From NCBI GenBank assembly GCA_019634635.1, contig JAHCBB010000020.1:25648-89647 (forward strand): a stretch of DNA of 64,000 nt, read 5' to 3'. The stretch comes from Verrucomicrobiia bacterium (lineage in GTDB: Bacteria > Verrucomicrobiota > Verrucomicrobiia > Limisphaerales > UBA9464). Position numbers and translations under genes: made by a program. Positions 48,987 to 57,276 of this stretch are shown here, piece by piece (position 1 is the first letter of the stretch; each line of letters starts with the position of its first letter). A model generated the notes under the pieces. That model saw only the letters and a program-made list of their open reading frames with translations. It searched no databases and was not told the origin of the DNA.

Positions 48987-49550
48987 TCAATGGACTGCGT
49001 ACACTTCGCGGCGCAGCGTCTGGACCACCGCGCCGAACTCGTCGGTGCGCAACGCCCTCGGATGGCTCAGGAAATGCAGGGGCACCTCAGGAAGTCCCGG
49101 GCCGTAGGCGGGCTGACGGTACGCCTGTGGGTTTATCATGAATCCACAGCTCTGGTACCAGGCCAGACGCCGCGGGGCCAACGGGCTGTCTTCAGCCCGC
49201 TCCGCTTCGAGCACGGTCAGCGGGGCTTTTTGCACCACGGTGGCGAGGACGATGCCGCCGATGCCCGATCCGCGCACGGTGGGATGTGTGGCGAGATGCT
49301 CGATGAAGGCGAAGGCGTCGAAGCGCCAGACCGTCATGAACCCCGCGAAGTCCCCGCTCCAGAGAATGACCAGCAGGTTGTGACGCGGATTCGACAGTTG
49401 CCCACCCAGGCTATCGCGACGCTCCCGGCGGTCGAACGTCCGCTGATACAGTGCCTCGGCCGGGGCGAGCCACGGATCGGTGGAGCTCTTGATGGGGTGC
49501 AGCACCGGCGTGTTGGCCGGCGCCGCGCGCGAGGAATGTTCGGCAGACAT
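48987..49550 (-). CDS. GNAT family N-acetyltransferase
   Basis: A 187-residue acetyltransferase. The acetyl-CoA-binding motif A is visible in LATHPTVRGSGIGGIVLATV, followed by ARRLAWYQSCGF typical of the C-terminal part of the GNAT fold. The preceding strand region (LLVILWSGDFAGFMTVWRFD) also fits. The substrate is unknown. The ATG at 49550 starts a Ser/Ala/Pro-rich N-terminus of about 20 residues. It is separated from the sulfatase gene by about 145 bp and could be independently expressed. Confidence 0.85.
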   Translation of the reverse strand: MSAEHSSRAAPANTPVLHPIKSSTDPWLAPAEALYQRTFDRRERRDSLGGQLSNPRHNLLVILWSGDFAGFMTVWRFDAFAFIEHLATHPTVRGSGIGGIVLATVVQKAPLTVLEAERAEDSPLAPRRLAWYQSCGFMINPQAYRQPAYGPGLPEVPLHFLSHPRALRTDEFGAVVQTLRREVYAVH

Positions 49551-49936
49551 GGATGGCCAGGGCCCGCACGACGAGAAAGGCGCCAGGAAACGTCCAGCCG
49601 GCCCGGCCGCTTGGCACTCTGCCGTCTCCGGTCACGCAGTCCAGTCCTGTTGATCCTTCTTCGGGCGTGGGGCGCGGCGGGGAGGCTGAACCGCGGGGCA
49701 GGTTCACAGGATTCCTCACGACCTTGGGTGGCAACCCACGCTGAGGGGGCGGTTTTGCGGCGGCAGGCACCGAACGCCGTGGAGTACGCACGGCCCTCCG
49801 CCGCTTTCGCGCCCGCCGAAGCCTGACCGGCGATCCTCCGTCGGACTCTTGATGATACCGATCTGACAAGCCCTTCGTTTTGGTTGCCGCCAGAAGTATG
49901 ACGCCCTCACCGATTCGAATGTCCTTGAGCGATGGG
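49551..49936. other. intergenic region between GNAT gene and tRNA-Leu
   Basis: About 385 bp with no convincing gene on either strand; open frames here are shadow-like. It should carry the GNAT promoter (minus strand). No intrinsic terminator is evident downstream of the tRNA. Confidence 0.4.
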
Positions 49937-50019
49937 TGCCGATGGCGGGACTCGAACCCGCACGACCCGAGGGTCAGGGGATTTTAAGTCCCCTGTGTCT
50001 GCCATTCCACCACATCGGC
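49937..50019 (-). tRNA. tRNA-Leu (anticodon UAA)
   Basis: The minus strand folds as a class II tRNA: acceptor stem GCCGATG/CATCGGC with discriminator A, anticodon stem AGGGGA/TCCCCT around a loop containing TAA, a long variable arm, and a T arm GCGGG-TTCGAGT-CCCGC. CCA is not encoded (CCC follows the discriminator). The length is 83 nt. Confidence 0.95.
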
Positions 50020-50212
50020 CGGGCGGCAGAGGTTCAGCGCGCGAGCCGGCGGGGGCAATCGCGGAGTGGTCGCGGAGTCGCGCCCCCGGCGCAGATTCCT
50101 TCGCGGATGCCTGACCGGATTCCCGGACCGCAAGGGGTGTCCGGGCGGATTGGGGACCGGCGCGCGTGGCTTGCCCCCGGGGCATCGTTTGCGCAAGACT
50201 GACTCCCTGCTT

Positions 50213-51007
50213 ATGGATGTTTTCCCGGCTCCGGTTCGCACATTTCAGGCGGATTTCCTCCCCGTTGAGGTCTTCAAATCCCCTGAGGAACTCTCAGAAA
50301 ACGTCGCCCGACGGGTCGGCCGTCTGCTGGCCGAAACCGTCGAGCGTCAGGGATCCGCCGCGGCGATCCTGGCCACCGGCAATTCCCAGATCCGGTTCCT
50401 CAAGCGCCTCGGCGAACTGGGGGGCGTGGATTGGTCCCGCGTGACGCTGTTCCACATGGACGAGTATCTCGGGCTGCCGGCCGAGCATCCGGCCGGCTTC
50501 CGCCGCTACATGAAGGATCGCGTGGAGTCGCTCGTGCGTCCGCGCGCCTTTCACTACCTGGCCGGCGACGCGGACCTGCCCCAGATCGAGTGCGACCGCT
50601 ACGCCGCGCTCCTGCGGTCCCAGCCCATTGACCTGTGCTGCCTCGGCATCGGAGAGAACGGCCACCTCGCCTTCAATGACCCACCGGTCGCCCGGTTTGA
50701 CGACCGCGATTGGGTCAAGCTCGTAAAGCTCGACGACGCCTGCAAGATGCAACAGGTGCGCGAGGGGCATTTTCCGGACCTGGATAGCGTGCCGAAGTAC
50801 GCGCTCACACTGACCCTGCCGGCGCTGATGAGCGCCCGGACGCTCCTCTGCCTGGCGCCCGAACGACGAAAGGCGGTGGCGGTCCGGAACGCACTGCGGG
50901 GGGCCGTTTCCACCGTGTGCCCGGCGTCCTTTCTGCGCCGCCAGGGGCATGCCACGCTCCTCCTGGACACGGATTCCGCGTCCCTGCTGGACGATCGGGC
51001 CGCCTGA
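50213..51007 (+). CDS. nagB: glucosamine-6-phosphate deaminase
   Basis: NagB converts glucosamine-6-phosphate to fructose-6-phosphate and ammonia in amino-sugar catabolism. Family motifs are ILATGNSQIRFLKRL (phosphate loop), FHMDEYLGLPAEHPAGFRRY with the catalytic Asp, and LCCLGIGENGHLAFNDPPV with the His/Glu pair. Length (264) is typical. The ATG at 50213 lies just inside a longer open frame. It is followed after 2 nt by ruvX, so it heads a run of closely spaced plus-strand genes whose other products act on DNA and RNA; the link is probably positional only. Confidence 0.93.
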   Translation: MDVFPAPVRTFQADFLPVEVFKSPEELSENVARRVGRLLAETVERQGSAAAILATGNSQIRFLKRLGELGGVDWSRVTLFHMDEYLGLPAEHPAGFRRYMKDRVESLVRPRAFHYLAGDADLPQIECDRYAALLRSQPIDLCCLGIGENGHLAFNDPPVARFDDRDWVKLVKLDDACKMQQVREGHFPDLDSVPKYALTLTLPALMSARTLLCLAPERRKAVAVRNALRGAVSTVCPASFLRRQGHATLLLDTDSASLLDDRAA

Positions 51008-51009
51008 AC

Positions 51010-51426
51010 ATGCGCATTCTCGCCCTGGACCACGGCACTGCGCGCATCGGTGCCGCGCTCAGTGATCCCACGGGGACGATTGCGCGCCCGCTGGAGATGC
51101 TGCCCGCGCAGCCCTTCTCCGGATTCCTGGAGCGTCTCAAGGAGCTGATCCGGGAGCACGAGGTGGAACTGCTCCTCGTGGGCATGCCCCGGAACATGGA
51201 CGGCTCGTACGGCGACTCCGCAGCCCGGGTGCGCGAGTTCGTCGGCGTGCTTCGCGATTCCGTGACCGTGCCCATCCAGACCTGGGACGAGCGGCTTACG
51301 ACCGTGATTGCCGAACGGTTTCTTGCCGAGGGAGGCGTCCGGGGGACCCGTCGGCGCGCGCGCGTGGACCCCGCCGCCGCCGCCGTCCTCCTGCAAGGCT
51401 ATCTCGACGGCCTGGCCCCCCAATGA
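51010..51426 (+). CDS. ruvX: putative pre-16S rRNA nuclease / Holliday junction resolvase RuvX (YqgF)
   Basis: A 138-residue RNase H-fold nuclease. The sequence shows ILALDHGTARIGAALSD with the first catalytic Asp, LLVGMPRNMDGSYG, IQTWDERLTT and the C-terminal RVDPAAAAVLLQGYLD with the last acidic residue. The protein is involved in 5' maturation of 16S rRNA. The ATG at 51010 is 2 nt after nagB; the stop overlaps truA by 4 bp. Confidence 0.93.
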   Translation: MRILALDHGTARIGAALSDPTGTIARPLEMLPAQPFSGFLERLKELIREHEVELLLVGMPRNMDGSYGDSAARVREFVGVLRDSVTVPIQTWDERLTTVIAERFLAEGGVRGTRRRARVDPAAAAVLLQGYLDGLAPQ

Positions 51427-52283
51427 ACCCTTCGGGATTTCCGGACCCGTCGCGAGCCCCGGAACTTCAACCCCCCGATCACGTCCGGTTGCGGCTCCTT
51501 CTGGCCTACCAGGGGACCCGCTATGCCGGGTGGCAGACGCAGGCCGGCGCGACCACGGTGCAGGAGACCGTCGAACTCGCGCTGGGGCGGATTCTGGGGA
51601 CCCGCCCGCAGGTGTACAGTTCGAGCCGCACCGACACCGGTGTTCACGCCCTCGGCATGGTGTCCCATTTTGACATCCACCGGGATTCGTTGCGAATGAC
51701 TCCTGAAAAGCTTGTTCTGGCGGTGAACGCCTGGCTGCCGGAAGACATTCGTGTGCTGGCGGCGGCCCGCGTCCGATCTGACTTTCATGCCCGGTATGAC
51801 GCCCGATCCAAACAGTACCGGTACTTCGTATGGAACCACCCGGCCCACGAGCCCCTGGAGCGGCATCGCACCTGGCACGTGCCGCGGCCGTTGGATCTCG
51901 ACCGCATGCGTTCCGCCGCCCGGCGGTTGACCGGGCGCCACGACTTCCTGGCGTTCAGCGCCTCGCCCGGGTACGCCCGGCGCCACACCGTCCGTCACGT
52001 GATGCGTTGCGATGTCCGCCGTTCGGGCCCGCTCCTGACCGTGGTCATCGAGGCGGACGGCTTCCTCTACAAAATGTGCCGGGGAATCGCGGGCACGCTG
52101 GTGCAGGTCGGCCTCGGGCGTTTCCCGCCGGAATCCGTGGTGCCGATGATGGCCGGACGCGACCGGCGCCTGGCGGGGATGACGGCACCGGCGCACGGAC
52201 TGGTGTTGTGGAGGGTATCCTACGGACCGTGCCGTGGCCGGTCCGATGCAGGGACGGTCTCCGCGAGCGCGGACCTGGAATAG
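51423..52283 (+). CDS. truA: tRNA pseudouridine(38-40) synthase
   Basis: TruA modifies uridines 38-40 in the anticodon stem-loop of many tRNAs. The sequence has LLLAYQGTRYAGWQTQ at the N-terminus, the catalytic Asp in SSRTDTGVHALGMVSHF, ARSKQYRYFVWN, and FLYKMCRGIAGTLVQVG. The 286-residue length includes a short N-terminal extension and a 20-residue tail. The ATG at 51423 overlaps ruvX (ATGA). Confidence 0.96.
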   Translation: MNPSGFPDPSRAPELQPPDHVRLRLLLAYQGTRYAGWQTQAGATTVQETVELALGRILGTRPQVYSSSRTDTGVHALGMVSHFDIHRDSLRMTPEKLVLAVNAWLPEDIRVLAAARVRSDFHARYDARSKQYRYFVWNHPAHEPLERHRTWHVPRPLDLDRMRSAARRLTGRHDFLAFSASPGYARRHTVRHVMRCDVRRSGPLLTVVIEADGFLYKMCRGIAGTLVQVGLGRFPPESVVPMMAGRDRRLAGMTAPAHGLVLWRVSYGPCRGRSDAGTVSASADLE

Positions 52284-52301
52284 GCCATACCCGTCCCTGC
52301 A

Positions 52302-52784
52302 ATGCACCTCGTCCTGCTTGAGCCGGAGATTCCTCCCAACACGGGCAGCATCGCCCGCCTTTGTGCCGCGACGCACACCACACTGCACCTGATCGAGCCG
52401 TTGGGATTTGATCTGGACGACCGGACGTTGCGCCGTGCGGGCATGGATTACTGGCGCCAGGTGACCTGGCACCGGTGGCCTGACTGGCCCCGGTTCGCCG
52501 CAAGTTTGCGGTCGCCATCGCGCGTCTGGTTCGTCGAGCAGGGCGCGCCGCGGCGGTATTTCGATGCCCAATTCGCCCCGGGTGATTACCTCGTGTTCGG
52601 ACGCGAGACGGCCGGGCTTCCCGCGTCGCTGCTTGAAGCGCATCGGGAGTTCTGGCTGGAGATTCCGATGCCGAATCCGGAGGCGCGATCCCTCAACCTC
52701 GCGAACTGCGCCGCGATCGTCCTCTATGAGGCACTCCGCCAGGCGGCAAGCGGCGGGATGCCAGGCCGGGGTCCTGGACACTGA
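52302..52784 (+). CDS. trmL: tRNA (cytidine(34)-2'-O)-methyltransferase
   Basis: A 160-residue SPOUT-class methyltransferase that 2'-O-methylates the wobble base of tRNA-Leu. The knotted SAM site is visible in LVFGRETAGLP and IPMPNPEARSLNLANCAAIV; the N-terminus LVLLEPEIPPNTGSIARLCA is typical. It begins 18 bp after truA. A gene for one of its usual substrates, tRNA-Leu(UAA), lies about 2.3 kb upstream on the other strand. Confidence 0.93.
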   Translation: MHLVLLEPEIPPNTGSIARLCAATHTTLHLIEPLGFDLDDRTLRRAGMDYWRQVTWHRWPDWPRFAASLRSPSRVWFVEQGAPRRYFDAQFAPGDYLVFGRETAGLPASLLEAHREFWLEIPMPNPEARSLNLANCAAIVLYEALRQAASGGMPGRGPGH

Positions 52785-52787
52785 AAA

Positions 52788-52808
52788 GGGGCCCAAACCA
52801 ACGGGCCC
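52788..52808. terminator. weak hairpin between convergent trmL and engB
   Basis: GGGCCC repeats (within 52788-52794 and 52803-52808) can pair around an AAACCAAC loop. It lies just after the trmL stop, in the 66-bp gap before the engB stop. There is no T-run; it could serve both convergent genes. Confidence 0.3.
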
Positions 52809-52850
52809 ACTGGTGCGTCGGCCAGGTTCCTGGCGGTGCGTTTCTCGACC

Positions 52851-53495
52851 TCACCACGGCGTCTTGCGCGGGGGCGGCACGGGGGCGGGGCGACGCTTGT
52901 GCTCAGGCTTCAGGATTGAGGCGATGACGGAAAGGAGGGCCTGACGTCCCTGACGGGTGAGGGCTGAGCAGGTAAAAGTCTCCGGCAGGGTTTCGCACCA
53001 TCCGGAAAGCTTCGCCTGGAAGGCGGCGATGTGCTCCTGGACTCTTTTCGGGCTGATGCGATCGGTCTTGGTGAACACGAGGACAAACGGGAGTTCGTGA
53101 TCCACGAGACCCTCGATGAACTCCAGGTCAATCGCCTGTGGCGGGAGCGAGGAATCCACCAGGGTAAACACCAGTTCGAGGTTGTCCCGCTCCCGGAGGT
53201 ATTCGGCCACGGACTCATTGAAGCGGTTGCGCTCCGTCCGCTCCACATGCGCCCAGCCGTAACCGGGCAGGTCCACCAGACGCCAGGTGCCGTTGATGGT
53301 GAAGAAGTTGATGTGCCGGGTGTGGCCCGGCGTCGCCGACACGTTCGCGAGGTTGCGCTTGCCCACGAGCAGGTTCAGCAGCGACGACTTGCCCACATTG
53401 GAACGGCCGGCGAAGGCAAATTCCGGGAGCGAGTCCACGGGACAGGACGCGAGATCCGGTGCGCTCATCAGGAATTTGGCGGTCGTGGTATTCAT
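52851..53495 (-). CDS. engB: YihA/EngB family ribosome-biogenesis GTPase
   Basis: A 214-residue Ras-like GTPase needed for large-subunit assembly. G motifs are G1 GRSNVGKSSLLN, G2 TPGHTRHINFF, G3 LVDLPGYGWA, G4 VFTKTDRI and the G5 region FTCSALTRQG. The ATG at 53495 gives the usual length. It converges on trmL. The 212 bp between its start and the end of the permease gene contain no recognisable gene. Confidence 0.95.
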   Translation of the reverse strand: MNTTTAKFLMSAPDLASCPVDSLPEFAFAGRSNVGKSSLLNLLVGKRNLANVSATPGHTRHINFFTINGTWRLVDLPGYGWAHVERTERNRFNESVAEYLRERDNLELVFTLVDSSLPPQAIDLEFIEGLVDHELPFVLVFTKTDRISPKRVQEHIAAFQAKLSGWCETLPETFTCSALTRQGRQALLSVIASILKPEHKRRPAPVPPPRKTPW

Positions 53496-53707
53496 GCCTG
53501 AGGACGCTGCCCGGGCATTTGTGACAGGAATCGCGACGGGAACACGCCTATCTTTCCCAATTCCGCGCCGCCACCCGGGACGGCCCGGCGCCGGGGTCCG
53601 ATGGAGGATTGGATGAGCGTGCGTTCTGGATCGGCAGTTGGGGGCCTGGCCACGCCCGATCCGAGGTCACCTTGGAAGTCGTTTGGTCCTGCAACCCACC
53701 TCGGGCG

Positions 53708-56275
53708 TCAGACCTCGCGGCGGAGGATTTCGAGCGGGGGCTGATTGGCGATGCCCCGACTGGTCGCCTGGCCCACCAGGATGGTGAGTCCGGTGACTGC
53801 GGCCACGGCGATTCCCAGCGGCGCCCAGCTCAATGCGTAATCCGTCTTGAACGCGAACCGTGCGAGCGCCCAACTGGCCGCCACGGACAGTCCCACCGCC
53901 AGCAGCGAGGCCAGCAGGCCAAGAGCTGCGTATTCCGCTGTGAGGATGGCACGGATCTGAAGCCGGCTCGCGCCCAGGGTGCGTAACAGGATGCTTTCCT
54001 GCACCCGTTGCCAGCGTCCGGACACCACGGCCCCCGCGAGCACGATGAGTCCGGTGGCGACGGTGAAGAGGGCCATGAACCGGACCACGAATCCGACCTG
54101 GGTCAGCACGCCGTCGAGCGTCTTCAGCACCAGCGTCAGGTCAATGATGCTGACATTGGGGAACTCGCGGACAATGGCCTGCTGCATCCGGGCGGAATCG
54201 GCGGCACTCCCGACGTAGGTGGCCGCCAGATGCATCGCGGGCGCGGCGTTGAGGGCGCCGGTCGGGAAGACCACAAAAAAGTTCGGCCGCACCTGCCGCC
54301 AGTCCACCCGGCGCAGGCTGGCCACCTCGGTTTCCAAGGGAACTCCCTGCACGTCCCACGTGAGTGCATCTCCGACGCCCACCTTCAGGTCGCGGGCGAT
54401 GCCTTCCTCGAGGGAGATCGGGATCGGGGTCTCGCCGTCGCCCGCCGGGACCTCCGCGACCCAGCGCCCGGCGATCAGCGTTTCCGCATCGGTCAGCTGT
54501 GAACGCCAGCTCGAGCGGTACTCCCGTCGCAGCACCCAGTCGGGGATCCCGCCGCGGGATTCCCGACCGGGGACCTCCGCGGATGTTTCCGACAGCTCCC
54601 CGGTGCGCACACCCTTCACCGCGGCGAGTCGCATGGTGACGATGGGGGCTTCATCCAGGATCGGAAAGCCGAGGTGATTCAGCGTGGTGAGGACCGGCTC
54701 CCGCTGGTCGGGTTGGATGTCGAACAGGATGGCGTTGGGGCGCCCCGACCGGTTCTCCGGAAACAACTGGCGGAGCAGGACATCGCGGGTGAGTTGCAGG
54801 GTCAGCAGCAGGAAGGCGCCGAGTCCGAGGGCGACCAGAAGCAGGGTGGTGCGATTGTTCGGGCGGTGGAGGTTGGCCAGTCCCTGCCGCCAGGCAAACG
54901 GCAGCCTCTGAGGGGTCCAGCGGCGCGCCGCGGTCATCAGGCCGCGTCCGGCGGCAGTCAGCACGAGGAACGACGCCGCGAGTCCGGCGGCGACTCCAAG
55001 CCCCTCCTCCCATCGGCGGGTCTGGAAAATGGCAAACGTGGTCACGGCTGCGGCGATCAGGGCGAGGAGAAGGACCTGCGCCGGATCGCGTCCGGCTGAA
55101 GGTGCGTAAGCCGCCCGAAGCGCGGCAAGGGGGGAAACCCGGCGCACGGCCAGGAGGGGCAGCAGGGCGAACAACACGCACAGTCCGAAACCGAGGGCTG
55201 CTCCGCCGAAGGCTCCGCGCCAGTCAAACACGGCGGCGAATTCAAACGGGACAAATCGCTGGAGGATGCGCGGAAGCTCCGTGGCGACTCCGGCGCCCAG
55301 CGCGATGCCCACCGCGGCTCCCAGTGCGCCGAGCAGCAGGCCCTGGGCGAGGTAGACGGCGAAGGTTGCCGGAATCGGCGCCCCGAGACAGCGAAGGATG
55401 GCGGCATGGGGCAGCTTCTGCTGCAGATGGGCATGCAGCGCGCTGGCGATGCCGACCGCCCCGAGCAGCAGGGCCACGAGGGCCACCAGATTGAGAAACC
55501 GGTACAGGTTCTTCAGGGAGTTGCCGAGATCCTCCTGCCGGCGGGAGACCGTGTCAGTTTCGAGTCGAAATCCTCGCAGTTCCGGCCCCAGCCGCTCCGC
55601 GAGGGCATCGGCATCCACGTCGCGGGGCAGGCGGAAGTGAAACCGGTACCGGGCGAGACTGCCGGCCCTGATCAAGCCGGTCGAGGGCAGGTCGGCAGCA
55701 CGGAGGTACACGCGGGGCGCCAGGGTGGCGAACGCGATGGAGTCTCCGGGGACCCGGCGCAACGCACCGAGAAGCTCGAAGGTGCGGCTGCCCAGTTGCA
55801 CGGAGTCGCCGGGCTGGAGCCCGAACTGGAACAGCACCCCCTCCTCGATCAAGACCCCGCCACCTTCCCGCAGCCGCGCGGCGGCGTCCGGGGGCTCGGT
55901 CTCCAGCACGCCGTAAAATGGAAATTCCCCGTCAATGGCCCGGGCGTTGATCAGGCGCGTTCCATTGCTGACCACCAGCATGGTGGAAAAGCTCGTCTCG
56001 TTGGCCCGATCGCCGCCGAGGGTGTTGAGGAAGGCCTCGATTTCGGGAGTCGGCGGCTGGCGTGAGGTGACCACCAAGTCCGCCCCCAGCAGGGACTTGG
56101 CCTGGGCCTGGATGGCCGCCTCCAGGTTGCGCCCGAGCGACCCAATGGCCACCAGTGCCGCAATGCCCAGGCTGATGCTGACGGAAAAGAGGGCGAGGCG
56201 GCGCCGGGACGCTCTGGAATCGCGCCAGGCCATCCGCCACACCCAGCCTGAAAACAATGCCGTCACCCATCGCAT
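53708..56275 (-). CDS. FtsX-like ABC transporter permease (YbbP type)
   Basis: An 855-residue membrane protein with the double-MacB/FtsX layout: an N-terminal helix (LALFSVSISLGIAALVAIGS), a large periplasmic domain, three helices, a second pair of helices, another periplasmic domain and three C-terminal helices (FTVATGLIVLAGAVVSGRWQ; ILLRTLGASRLQIRAILTAE). This is the YbbP arrangement of about ten transmembrane helices, whose members work with a YbbA-like ATPase in lipid or lipoprotein handling or efflux. No ABC ATPase gene is adjacent, so the partner must be elsewhere. The ATG at 56275 begins just before the first helix; it is divergent from the prepilin-like gene. Confidence 0.85.
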   Translation of the reverse strand: MRWVTALFSGWVWRMAWRDSRASRRRLALFSVSISLGIAALVAIGSLGRNLEAAIQAQAKSLLGADLVVTSRQPPTPEIEAFLNTLGGDRANETSFSTMLVVSNGTRLINARAIDGEFPFYGVLETEPPDAAARLREGGGVLIEEGVLFQFGLQPGDSVQLGSRTFELLGALRRVPGDSIAFATLAPRVYLRAADLPSTGLIRAGSLARYRFHFRLPRDVDADALAERLGPELRGFRLETDTVSRRQEDLGNSLKNLYRFLNLVALVALLLGAVGIASALHAHLQQKLPHAAILRCLGAPIPATFAVYLAQGLLLGALGAAVGIALGAGVATELPRILQRFVPFEFAAVFDWRGAFGGAALGFGLCVLFALLPLLAVRRVSPLAALRAAYAPSAGRDPAQVLLLALIAAAVTTFAIFQTRRWEEGLGVAAGLAASFLVLTAAGRGLMTAARRWTPQRLPFAWRQGLANLHRPNNRTTLLLVALGLGAFLLLTLQLTRDVLLRQLFPENRSGRPNAILFDIQPDQREPVLTTLNHLGFPILDEAPIVTMRLAAVKGVRTGELSETSAEVPGRESRGGIPDWVLRREYRSSWRSQLTDAETLIAGRWVAEVPAGDGETPIPISLEEGIARDLKVGVGDALTWDVQGVPLETEVASLRRVDWRQVRPNFFVVFPTGALNAAPAMHLAATYVGSAADSARMQQAIVREFPNVSIIDLTLVLKTLDGVLTQVGFVVRFMALFTVATGLIVLAGAVVSGRWQRVQESILLRTLGASRLQIRAILTAEYAALGLLASLLAVGLSVAASWALARFAFKTDYALSWAPLGIAVAAVTGLTILVGQATSRGIANQPPLEILRREV

Positions 56276-56406
56276 TGGCCGACCGTACCCCCGGGAGCCA
56301 GCCGGCGACAGCATGCAGGAAGTCGGCGTCACCGGCGGACCCGCGCTGCGGACCGGGGCTTGCCCGGCAGCCGTCGGCCGATTCATGGTCTCGAAGCCTC
56401 CACCGC

Positions 56407-57168
56407 ATGTCCCCGTCGTCATCCAGTTCCCCGGGAGCGTCCACCCGCTTGAGTCCGGGGTGCCCTTGCTCCAGGGCCTTCACACTGATCGAGTTGCTCG
56501 TGGTGATCGCCATCATCGCCCTCCTTGCGGGAATGCTGTTGCCGGGCCTTGCGAAGGCAAAGAACAAGGCGCAGGGCACCGCGTGTCTGAACAATCTCAA
56601 GCAGATCGGCCTGGGGTTGAGGTTGTATACCGACTCGTTCCAGGATCGCATGCCAACGGCGCTGAGCTTCGGGGCCCGGCCGCGAAACTACGAGTCCGCC
56701 GCAAATTCCGTCGCGCAGACCGATCTGTATGGAGGCGTGGCCAGGCTGCTGAACCTGGGCAATCCCCGATCGTTCTGGTGTCCGAGCGACCGCCTCAATA
56801 TTCCGTCCAAGCCAGTCCGTGACGGCGACTACACGTCGTATCGCTACCGGTTTGTCATCTGGTGGAACACGGTTCAGTACCCGGGGTTGAAGGATTCCGA
56901 CTTCGTCCGGCCCTCGGGCCAGGTGGTGTATCACGAGGATTACGACTTTCATTACCACCGGTTGAAGGACCGGTATCCGACCCGTCAACCGACGCTGAAC
57001 GCAGTGTTTGCCGATTTCCACGCCGAGCGATTCCAGGTGCGGTTCCGCCAGAATGTCCCGCCGCGGCGCTACGATCCGAATTGGTTCTCCTTCGGACCGG
57101 ATGGCCGTCCCAACACGGACGTACCCAACACCGGCGGGGATGTCCGCACGGGATACGACCTGCCCTGA
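56407..57168 (+). CDS. prepilin-type N-terminal cleavage/methylation domain protein
   Basis: A 253-residue secreted protein with a Ser/Pro-rich leader, SRA before FTLIELLVVIAIIALLAGML (Ala in place of the usual Gly before the cleavage site), and AKNKAQGTACLNNLKQIGLG after it. The C-terminal region has the related NAVFADFHAERF in place of the canonical H-x9-DG ending. It is divergent from the permease gene and about 108 bp upstream of the DUF1549/DUF1553 gene on the same strand. Cell-surface location expected; function unknown. Confidence 0.86.
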   Translation: MSPSSSSSPGASTRLSPGCPCSRAFTLIELLVVIAIIALLAGMLLPGLAKAKNKAQGTACLNNLKQIGLGLRLYTDSFQDRMPTALSFGARPRNYESAANSVAQTDLYGGVARLLNLGNPRSFWCPSDRLNIPSKPVRDGDYTSYRYRFVIWWNTVQYPGLKDSDFVRPSGQVVYHEDYDFHYHRLKDRYPTRQPTLNAVFADFHAERFQVRFRQNVPPRRYDPNWFSFGPDGRPNTDVPNTGGDVRTGYDLP

Positions 57169-57276
57169 CGGTTTGCGGATGTCGCGGCGCCGGCAACGGG
57201 ATGCACGGCGCGGTTGGTTGGTGGATGGACAAGGTGGTGACCGACGCGCCATACTTGGAAGGCAATCCAGGGGAGC

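Noticed and set aside
49411..49869. 152-residue minus-strand open frame between GNAT and tRNA
   Set aside because: It is Arg/Pro-rich with no motif, and its end overlaps the GNAT gene in another frame.
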